Assembly: GCA_942486035.1 (NCBI GenBank)
Contig: CALNXK010000104.1
Span: 152,501-216,500 of the forward strand
Direction: 5' to 3'
From: Porites lobata
Lineage: Eukaryota > Cnidaria > Anthozoa > Scleractinia > Poritidae
DNA length: 64,000 nucleotides
Shown here: one piece after another, positions 55,985 to 64,000 of the stretch
Layout of the letters: the number at the start of each line of letters is the position of its first letter
Numbering within the stretch: the first letter of the stretch is position 1
The notes under the pieces: model-generated
Seen by the model: the letters and a program-made list of their open reading frames with translations, nothing else
Told to the model about the DNA's origin: nothing
Database searches by the model: none
Made by a program: the position numbers and the translations under genes

Positions 55985-57790
55985 AAATCCAGAGCTATGC
56001 AGACATCCATTACAGCAAGCGCTTTATGATGCCTTGAAGACTGTTTAGCAAAGACCACAGCAGCTGGCTCCTCCCGCCCTCCTCAGTACAGATGGGACTC
56101 GACTGCTGAATGAGAAGAAGAAGATCTTGGAGAAACGGGTTGAACACTTTGAATCAGTGATGATACCATTGCCCGCCTACCTCAAGTGGAGTTCAGTCAG
56201 CACCTTGATAAGCTGCCCACCTTGAGAAGTCCAAAAGGCCATCAAACAACTCTCAGCTGGCAAAGTGCCAGGACCAGACGCAATCCCCGCTAAAGTGTTC
56301 AAAGCAGGTGTCGCAACCATGATGCAGAAAGTGAAAGAGGTATTCCAGTCTATGTGGAATGAAGGAAAGGTCTCACAACAGCTCAAAGATACCAGCATAG
56401 CCCATATCTACAGTTGAAAAAGGCAACTGCCAGTCTTTTGCTGGCAAAATCTTGGCCCGCATTCTGCTGAAACGCGTCATTCAACATCTTGAGAAGAGAC
56501 ACCTCCCAGAAAACAAGTGTGGTTTCCGCTCAGAAGGTGGAACTGCCGACATGATATTCGTTGCACGCCAGCTCCAGGAAAAATGCTAAAGGCAGAATAG
56601 CCACCATTTTGTGACCTTCGTTGATCTGACCAAAACCTTCGATACGGTGAGGAAAGACGGCTTGTGGAAAATAATGGAGAATTCTGGCTGTCTCAGCAAG
56701 TCCATAACGATCGTCCAACAGATTCACGATTGCATGATGGTTAAATTTCTGGATGACAGAGACGAGTCAGAAGCCTTTCCAGATACAAACGGCGTGAAAC
56801 AAGGCTGCTTTCTGGCTCCGCAACTCTTTAGAATGTATATTCTCGGCCACACAGATTGATTCCTTCCATGACTGCCAGGACGGAATACCGGTCAGATACA
56901 GGACTGAAGGCGGGCTGTTCAACCTCAGGCGCCTGAAGGATGTTATAAAGGTGAAAGAGACCGTCATCAAAGACTTTTTGTTTGCTGCTGACTGCATGAA
57001 ATGGACTGCTTATCTTAAGGCTGTGACAACATCAGCCTTACCAACAGCACCAAGAATGAAGTCATGTATCAGACTGCACCTGGCCGAATGCAATTCGGAT
57101 CCGATTAAAGTTCGCGTCCGAATAAAAGCAGTCGAGTCCGAGTTCTTATTCGGGTCCGATTGGAAGAAATGGGACCCGGTATTCCAGAAAACGATAAACA
57201 TCCCGTAACCTTCGAAAGACTCCTTTAGAATGTCTGGGAGCACAAAGGCATCAGCCTCCCAATTAAGCTGAAGAGTCTACCGTATAGTATTACTGAAGAC
57301 TCTCCTCTGCCCCTGCGAGACCATTAGCTGCCTCCGCATTCTTCTCCACATCAGTTGGAAGGACGGAAGTCCTGACACGGAGGTCTTAGAAAGGGCCGCA
57401 ATCCTCAGCGTTCACATCCTCCTACAGAAAGCCCAGGTTAGATGGATAGGCCATGTCACCAGCATGCCTTGCAGCCGACGTGACTGCTAAAGCAGCTTCT
57501 GCATAGAAAACGTTTTCAGGGCAAGTGCTCGGTTAGAGGGCAGATAAAAAGTTTCAAAGACTGCCTTGATCTGGACGTTCGACCTCAGTACTTGGGAGTC
57601 ACTTACCCAGGACCGTCCAACTTGGCATAACAAAGTCACCAAAGGGGCCCGTGCAGGCAAAAACCGAGCGACCGCAGAAGAAACTCGCCGTGCGCAAAGC
57701 TAGAGCAATGTCCACCTCCACTGCAGCACCCACACACTCAAGTCTCATGCAGCGTGGCCGAGCCGTCCTGGTTCATATTGCTATATTGGC
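55985..57790 (+). mobile_element. Decayed LINE (endonuclease-side linker, reverse transcriptase, C-terminus)
   Basis: Recognisable but broken in many frames: AIKQLSAGKVPGPDAIPAKV, then KCGFRSEGGTADMIFVARQL, TFVDLTKTFDTV and NGVKQGCFLAPQLF from the reverse transcriptase palm and fingers, and much further on HISWKDGSPDTEVLERAAIL and AQVRWIGHVTSMP from the C-terminal region. Stops and deletions remove the YADD part. Plus-strand, non-LTR type, old. Confidence 0.8.
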
Positions 57791-58379
57791 CATCTTTGGA
57801 CCATCCCCGCTGGTCTAAAGTCTGACGTTATAGCCATCTTCGACTTTCGAAAGACAAACAACAAAAACAACCCAAAGGCCAGATCGTTCAAATCCTAAAA
57901 GCTTATCAGCCTTGTTCTCATCCAAAGTATTTTAAATCCATTGGAATAGATTATATTTTTGCAAAACCGTTTAGATACGTCGCCCCAGTGATTTTCTGGT
58001 GTATGAAAGATAATAGCTAAATGTACAACAGGCTCCTGCCTGCGCAAGAACATGGAACTACGACCGATTTATATATAAGGAGTATCCGTGATCTGCAACA
58101 TTCATGAAAATAATCTATACTGACAATAAATGAATTCAATACTTTTAACTGATCACCAGTTTGGTTTAATGTGCGTTTGTTTTGTTGAACTTCACAAAGT
58201 ATCGAGTTGTTTTCCTAGATCCTAAAACTCAAGATTTTGATACCGTGGATAACGAAATTTTACACATACAGTTACCTTGCTTTAACTGTCTCTATTTAAC
58301 AAATCGTAAGCTTGGTTCACCAAAGCGTCATGTGGCCCGTGAGACGTATTTGTATGACAATGAAATATGCCCACATTAC

Positions 58380-58500
58380 ATCGGTTTCAATTAATTTGCA
58401 TTGGTTGCCTGTAAAGATAAAAAGCATCTGAGTTTTATGATTTTACTGCTTTCTTATAAGGCAGCACAGGGCTTAACTAGACCTCCTCCAGGTTCACGAC
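58380..58500 (+). mobile_element. LINE 3'-end remnant
   Basis: A broken frame reads LHWLPVKIKSI, then MILLLSYKAAQGLTRPPP, the common C-terminal motif (LHWLPVxxRIxYKILLLTYKAL) of CR1/Jockey-type ORF2 proteins. Confidence 0.6.
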
Positions 58501-58837
58501 CCAGTGAAGAGTTCGCGATGGGCCTCAAGGAACCTGTTGGTTATTCTATAATATGAATTAGAGAGCTGTTGACGACGTTCGATCGGAGCGGCCTACGACC
58601 CCCTGTTACTTCCTTTCCCCCCTCCCTCCCCCGCATGCTTTGGGACTCTCTACCTGATCTTTAGCCTGCGACTAGGCTCTCTGGGGCTTTGAGTCGAAGA
58701 GAAAAAGGGGAGTTTTTCTAAGCTGTCATTCCCTTCCAGGCTATCGGATCATGACAAGAAAAGTCGATAGTCACTGGTAAAACTCTGAACTACCATCATT
58801 TCTCAGTTTTTTTAAGACCCTGGGTATTGATACGCCC

Positions 58838-58915
58838 TGGAAATCGAACCTGCGACCGTCCGATCTGGCTCTGCAGTCAAGCGCTCTACTGACTTCATGA
58901 GCTACTCTTGCCGTA
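58838..58915 (-). repeat. tRNA-derived SINE-like sequence
   Basis: The minus strand gives GAGTAGCTCATGAAGTCAGT, then AGAGCGCTTGACTGCAGAGC and a good B box, GGTTCGATTTCC. Insertions in the D arm and a mismatched anticodon stem exclude a working tRNA. Confidence 0.55.
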
Positions 58916-59128
58916 GTCATACAATGATCTGATTTGATGATTTGATAGTTCATAACTGAAACCTGAAAATCCCGGCCTCAAAAATACATTAAATAATACT
59001 TAGTCGCATGCATATTCATATGTATTTGCTTGCAACAGAAGTTTGATAGAAAACATGCGAAAGGCAAATTTACAGTTTGGACCCCCTTGAGCTATCCCTG
59101 AGAAGCCTCTTTGAATTTTCTTTCCACC

Positions 59129-59442
59129 AGTCCTAGATTGGTGGGACGATTCACGTCGCTTACGCAGGGATGAAGCTGACTCTGGCGTTCGTTTTCGCTT
59201 TTTCTCTAGAGGGTGTGTTGACCATGTTGGCCCAGTCAGACTCTAACAAATAAATGGCAATTTCGTACTGCAAACCTCGTCAAAAGTGCAAATTATGCTA
59301 GCAATGATGTTTTTTCGGAAAACAGGTGAAAGTTTAAATGCCCCCCCAAAATTTTGCCCAAAAGTTATACTAGCACAATCTATCAAAGCCTATAGACAAT
59401 GAAGGCACAGTATGAGCTGATATCTACGCTCTCTTTGTGTAA
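59129..59442 (+). pseudogene. Relic of the secreted-protein family, member 2
   Basis: The 5' UTR and signal-peptide region of member 1 are recognisable: CCACCAGTCCTAGATTGGTG, then at 59170 MKLTLAFVFAFSLEGVLTML, which runs to a stop at 59251. The body of the conserved domain is missing. At 59395-59442 the last 15 codons of the domain remain (DNEGTV, a stop in place of the conserved Cys, then ADIYALFV and the natural stop). Most of the intron and exon 2 have been deleted. It lies about 1.1 kb upstream of member 3, so the two are local duplicates. Confidence 0.8.
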
Positions 59443-59690
59443 AGAGAAACCTCAAGAGATGCAATTTAGCTTCCTTCGGCGTGAAACTGAAAATTGTAGG
59501 GGAATAAAAGAATATTTTTCAACACCATAAATTAACTTATGTAAATTTACATGACTCGAACTCCTTTTAAATTTTCGTTAAAACAAGCTAAGGAAAACCA
59601 CCCCATAACCCATAAACTATGAAACAAAATAATAAACATAAGATTTCTTTTTATTTATTTTAATGACAGCAAGTTCCTATTAAAGGCAAT

Positions 59691-59972
59691 TTAACTCCAC
59701 GGTTTCCTTTTCGAAGCACAGCCATTATCCCCATTCCAGAAAATATAGGTGGAATGGGTACTAGCTTTAGGCGCAACGATTTCTGGGATCATTTGGTTGA
59801 ACAACCTCCACTTGTGGCTCTTTAATGGTTGCCTTGAATACCATCGACCAATCATGACTACCGCTTGTCCACCCAAAGGATCTCCGACAGTTAAATCTAT
59901 GCGCCATTGAATTGGGGAATGACTCATTCTTTGATAATGGCGTTTATGTGGTGACCCGAAAAGTCGGGGCAT
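59691..59972 (-). CDS. Hypothetical short open frame
   Basis: ATG-started, 93 codons (MPRLFGSPHKRHYQRMSHSP..). It is basic, with no signal peptide, membrane segment or recognised domain. It could be a chance frame or a fragment of a mobile-element gene. Included only because the start and codon choice are plausible. Confidence 0.15.
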   Translation of the reverse strand: MPRLFGSPHKRHYQRMSHSPIQWRIDLTVGDPLGGQAVVMIGRWYSRQPLKSHKWRLFNQMIPEIVAPKASTHSTYIFWNGDNGCASKRKPWS

Positions 59973-60507
59973 TGTATCGTTAGTTTTACTTGTTTTTTAA
60001 TTTTCATTGGCTGTTTAAGTTGTCCGATAACAACCTTCTTACAAGCTGACATTCAGGTCAAATTGGACAATTATTTGGGTGTTACAACAGTCAAATTGAC
60101 CACTAAAAATAAGGGAAGCTAGGGTGTGTGTGACTTTGTTGACGAACCATTGAACCGATTAGCACCTACTTATCGGCTCCTGAATGTAGTCAAAGACATT
60201 ATATTTCTTTGAATGCCACCATAGGATTGGCGTAATTGAAGCTAACCGCCTTATGCAAATTTCGCCGTACATCACCCCCTTGCATTTTCGGTCTCTCTTG
60301 TCAAGATAATACTCACAGTATCTAGAAAACCCTTTATAAAATGGCGCTAAATTTACCATTTTCGTCACTTCCTCAGTGCTACCTGCAATTCTGGACATAT
60401 TGCAGACTTGTTGACGTCCGCATCAAAAAGAGCTGTCACAGGCGTCTATGAATTCCGATCTACCAGTTGCTATTCGATCGTACTCGATTCGCATCTTCAA
60501 TACAGCG

Positions 60508-63500
60508 ATGAAGTTGGCTTTAGTCTTCGTGTTTGACCTTTCTTTTGGTGTTTTCACACTTTTGGGCGAGAAAATCCCTCAACAGGTAGAAGACAGCGTT
60601 GAAGAGGGATCTGCAATGAAGAATGATAAAGCCACGATAAATTGCTGCCGTTCTGGTTTGCAAAACAGCGTGAAGAGAGAAGCCGGCTCAGGTTAGTTGA
60701 ATTGTCTTACTGTCAATTCTTGGATTGTTCAGAGTCTTACGATAGATAGTAAAATGATCACAAAAGTCTATCGACCGCGCGTGAAGAAACTCTTTTACTC
60801 TTTTTGCTCGGCTTAGTCTACTTCAAGCATTTCTTTGATTTATCACAGCCGTAAAAGAAGAGTGGGCAAAACACTGGGCGGGGGGAGTAGACTTTAAAAG
60901 GAAGGTTCTGAGCCTGGTGGATCTGGGTAGATCTTGGGGATCCACCGTTTCGGTGATGTCATAGATAAAAATAGGTTAAAAGAATAGCCTGTATTTCCAT
61001 GCCCGGGCTTACCCAAACCGTAAGTAATCCGTCAATTTACCGAATAAATATTTAGTTTGTTGGGTAATGTATAGACAGATTGACTAACGCAGAATAGAGT
61101 TTGATTCTACATGTTACTTAATGGTAATGCGTATTATGAAGTGGTATTCTCTGCTAAATACCTATCATCGTAAAGCTAGCCTTACACGCAAACTGATTTT
61201 AAATGGTCAGCGGTCAGTGTTTTTTATGAGCCTGCAGTCAGCGGTTTGGTTGCGTGGAGTTGCGTGAGATCGCTCTTGGAGGTGGAGTCACGTGATCAGG
61301 TGGAGTGGGAATCGCGCTTGGTTACGTGGAAGGGGTTGGAATTTCTTCGGAAAACTGGAGAGCTGGACCTCTTCAGGAAGGGTCTGAAATGGTCGGGACA
61401 AAGTTGCTATGACTGTAATATAAAAGTGGGTGACTCATCTATCTTTAATTAGCATAGGATGATCAGTAGGCCGTTACTCATTCTGTAGTTTGTTTGATCT
61501 TATTTTAGTCAACTCTTGTCAAATCGTCCACATCATGCGAGTAGAATTTCTGTCCCCTCGTACGGACACCTACGAGAGCACGCATGCACATTACGATAGT
61601 ACGTTAAACACTTGTCATCACATATATGGGACTAGAATTTCTGTCCACTTATGCGAATATTTACTAAAGTACGCAGGTGCACTTTGGTGGAAAGATATTT
61701 ACCAGCATTTTATTAACAAAAGAAACCCAAGTCGTATTTATGTGGAAGTGAATTTTATGTCCCCTCGTGCACATTGAAACATCTTGTCAAAAAAAGACGT
61801 ACCCAAAACGTGTTTGTACGAAGAGGCTAACCTGTCGTAGTAAGAGTGGATATATAGTACGTATGTGTATTTTAACGTCTTGTCAAAACACGTACCAAAG
61901 ACGTTTTCTTACAAAGTCGCCAGAGTGTGTTTTTGAGCATGTATTGTCAACCTTCACCTGCATTTGGGAGATAAGCAATTGTCAAATCAACCTCAGAGTC
62001 TACGAAAACCACACCCACACCCGACATTCACTGCGCAATCAACTAAATACAATTGACTGATCATGAGCTACTCACAGAGCTAAAAAGTACTCTCTGTTTA
62101 CTCAATGTTGCTCGGAGCTGCTCTTTAATAACTCAGAGTTGCTCTGCGTTAGCTGTAAAGGGGCTCGCAAACTACTCTGGCTCTGAGTATAATTAACCAG
62201 TTATTTGGTCGATGTCTTGCTCGGACAGTTCTGTTGACTCACAGCAATGTTGCTCATTGGTTGCCCAAAATTACCCTCACCATTGAACAGATGAGAAAGA
62301 ATTATTCCAACAAATTTTTGTTCAAAAATAATTGATCTTCATCTCTCATCCTGAAATTTCCCAACTTTATTAAGTGCAATATTACAACGTGCAGTGCCTG
62401 CACAATTGAGTGTGGAAATTCGCTCCTGTCTTTTAGTAACATATGAAGGCAGTCATTGCAGATCTTATCTAGAAATGTTTCAATTGATCATGTGTTTAAA
62501 CTTTCGTAAAACTTTCTCGTTCGTGCCTCATATGTTAAGTTGTCGTCTTCAGTCGATGTGTCTTTAGGAATATCTTTCAGATCAAACAGACTGTTCAAAA
62601 GGTATTTTCGCTTACTGACGGCAGCTTCCACAGCCTCCGTATATTCCATTTCATTTTCTTTCATAAAGCTACGTAATGTTCTCATAACATTTTTGTGCAT
62701 CTTAGGTAATGTAAAGTGTCGTAGCTTTTTGCCGTAAACAGGAAGCAGAAGGTTAGAAGCTTGAGAATAATTTGGAATAAATGTCACTCATCTGTACAAT
62801 GCTGCGGGCAATTTTGGGCGACCAACGGGCAACACTGTATGGATGAATGAGAATTATTCCAACAAATTTTTGTCCAAGGGTCACTTGCGTCGCTCCCAAG
62901 GGAATTGAGGTTTCACTGTATTTAAAAGAGCCTTTGCTTAAAATTTTTCGAACAGACGCACCTTATGGCTAGGGTATATGAGTGATACCACTTCTTAAAG
63001 GGAGGTATATCTTTTGAAAATGGTATATAAAAGGGTAAGGAGTTGGATCCATAGACAGCGCCTCTTTGGTAAAACTTTACTAAGTAGTTCCCTGGGGGAG
63101 TAGCCTCCGAAAATTACCTTCACCCTCTCGCGAAACGCAACCTGGGTTTAGAAGAATGCTCTCAACTGAGACAGCTGTCGCACATCTCGCTGATGAGAGT
63201 CTCATGAATGCGAAAAGGGCCTAGTCGTGGGTTCCATGTTCATCGACCTGACTAAGGCTTTTGACACAGTTAACCATGACATTTAGATTAGTAATAAATT
63301 AAATTATTATTACGTATAAAAAATGAAAGCCTTCCAAAGCTTAAGGACTATTTCTCGGGAAGAAAACAGCTGATGTGTATCGATTCTCAGTCCTTTGAAG
63401 AGCTTGCCGTTACTTCTAAAGTGCCGCAGGGGTCCATCCTTGGACTCCTATTGTTTATTATTGTCAATTCAGTGTACTGAATGGTTTAAGGAACATAATC

Positions 63501-63982
63501 TCCTGTTTGCATAAGCCGTGAATATTTCTTTTCTTTATTTTCTTTCAGTTCGTTGGCGCAAGCTGAATTCGTCACCAGTTTGTTTTGGGGCCAAAAACAA
63601 CCACTTCGGAAGATTCTACGTTCCAGTGAGTAGATTGGCTGCCATTAAGCTCGTTCATCTGTATGGATACGTGTCCTGTGATACACGTCACACCTCTAAT
63701 TGGTCTTACTGGGGCTGCGGTGACAAGATGCAGGCTCAAGTCAGCGTTACCATAACAACCACCGCCAATCGGATTCTTCTGCCACCGAAACAATTCCTTA
63801 CGATTCCTTCCTTAGAGTGGTACAAGATTCCCGGATATAACTCTGTCTCGCCAGAGCTTGTCTTGTCAGTTCTGTCGACTCCCAATTGGATATCTTCAGA
63901 GCAGGAATTACTCTTGTGGTACGGTGAGGACTTGGTGAATTTTAGCGAAGAAGACAATGGAGGAACGTACAGTATGTGTTAA
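60508..63982 (+). CDS. Secreted protein of unknown function, family member 3 (altered C-terminus)
   Basis: Exons 60508-60691 and 63549-63982 join in phase 1, as in member 1, giving 205 residues. The signal peptide is MKLALVFVFDLSFGVFTLLG. The linker (KIPQQVEDSVEEGSAMKNDK.., ending VKREAGS) again has a Lys-Arg pair. The domain keeps VCFGAKNNHFGRFYVP, AAIKLVHLYGYVSC, SYWGCG, YKIPGY and LLWYGEDLVNFSEEDNGG. After EEDNGGT a four-base GTAC insertion relative to member 1 shifts the frame, so the protein ends TYSMC instead of TVCxDVYALFV. The old ending is still readable in the next frame up to the window edge. The ATG at 60508 is chosen over an in-frame upstream ATG at 60448 because it starts the signal peptide. 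The intron contains a LINE fragment. Confidence 0.72.
62240..62840. mobile_element. Possible TIR element with a minus-strand open frame
   Basis: GTTGCTCATTGGTTGCCCAA near 62248 pairs with an inverse copy near 62800-62830 (reverse complement GTTGCCCGTTGGTCGCCCAA). GAATTATTCCAACAAATTTT also occurs directly at about 62297 and 62851. The enclosed minus-strand frame (62488-62787, no ATG at its start) reads as a charged helical peptide (LPKMHKNVMRTLRSFMKENE..) without a recognised family. Confidence 0.4.
63127..63480 (+). mobile_element. Decayed LINE reverse transcriptase fragment
   Basis: Frames read GFRRMLSTETAVAHLADESL, then VVGSMFIDLTKAFDTVNHDI and KVPQGSILGLLLFI: the fingers and palm of a CR1/Jockey-type reverse transcriptase with stops and shifts. 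Inside the intron of secreted member 3. Confidence 0.8.
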
Positions 63983-64000
63983 TGTGTATGCTCTCTTTGT

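Larger units (their letters stand above)
60692..63548 (+). other. Intron of secreted family member 3
   Basis: GT-AG, 2857 bases, phase 1. It holds an inverted-repeat element at 62240-62840 and LINE sequence at 63127-63480. Between 61530 and 61900 short diverged repeats of AATTT(C/A)TGTCC and GTCTTGTCAAAA motifs occur. Confidence 0.65.

Noticed and set aside
58838..58915. Functional tRNA gene on the minus strand
   Set aside because: There is an insertion in the D arm and the anticodon stem is mismatched; it is best read as SINE-like.
61530..61900. Tandem repeat array around TGTCCCCTCG and GTCTTGTCAAAA motifs
   Set aside because: Spacing is irregular and similarity is limited to short words, so no unit can be defined.
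1..64000. CRISPR array, bacterial operon or prophage
   Set aside because: Spliced genes, polyadenylation signals and eukaryotic transposons rule out a prokaryotic origin, and no regularly spaced repeat-spacer array is present.

Overview
The window is nuclear DNA from an animal, most likely an anthozoan cnidarian and probably a stony coral. The reasons are intron-rich genes with GT-AG splice sites, AT-rich intergenic DNA crowded with small palindromic transposons, a CTHRC1-like collagen gene, and a family of secreted proteins that I associate with cnidarians. The species assignment is inference; the gene identifications rest on translated exons that I stitched by eye from splice sites and reading phase.

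Layout. (1) 185-2437 (+): the last three coding exons of the gamma subunit of the COPI coatomer. (2) 2.5-7.5 kb: no recognised gene; palindromic repeats and inverted duplications. (3) 8550-24945 (+): a complete BRPF/peregrin-type chromatin reader gene in ten coding exons (about 1301 residues: C2H2 finger, PHD-knuckle-PHD, bromodomain, PWWP, acidic tail). Its second intron holds a young Ty3/gypsy LTR retrotransposon (12208-16772, 5-bp target duplication, LTRs differing at 2 of 164 positions) which landed inside an older MITE. Intron 3 uses a GC donor. (4) 25.6-46.6 kb: a transposon-rich stretch with a Penelope-like fragment, a 1.63-kb TIR element with TAA duplications, a 1.75-kb TIR element with an 8-bp duplication and nested insertions, a telomere-motif hairpin, a LINE 3' fragment, and two inverted copies about 5 kb apart. 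Inside it, 32725-35420 (+), is a two-exon gene for a secreted protein. (5) 46730-48128 (-): a three-exon CTHRC1-like secreted collagen-repeat protein. (6) 48.4-58.9 kb: mostly unassigned DNA with a TIR element and decayed LINE sequence. (7) 59.1-64.0 kb: two more members of the secreted family, one a gutted relic and one nearly intact but with an altered C-terminus.

The host genes do not form an operon-like unit: a COPI vesicle-coat subunit, a histone-acetyltransferase scaffold and secreted proteins are unrelated in function. The most interesting material is the small dispersed family of secreted proteins with a conserved core (CFGA.., KLVHLYGYVSC, WGCG, WYGEDL, SEEDNGG), and two TIR elements that each carry a promoter-like start exon with an ATGGCG context and a good splice donor. 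Many short open frames in the window have no coding support and are left out.
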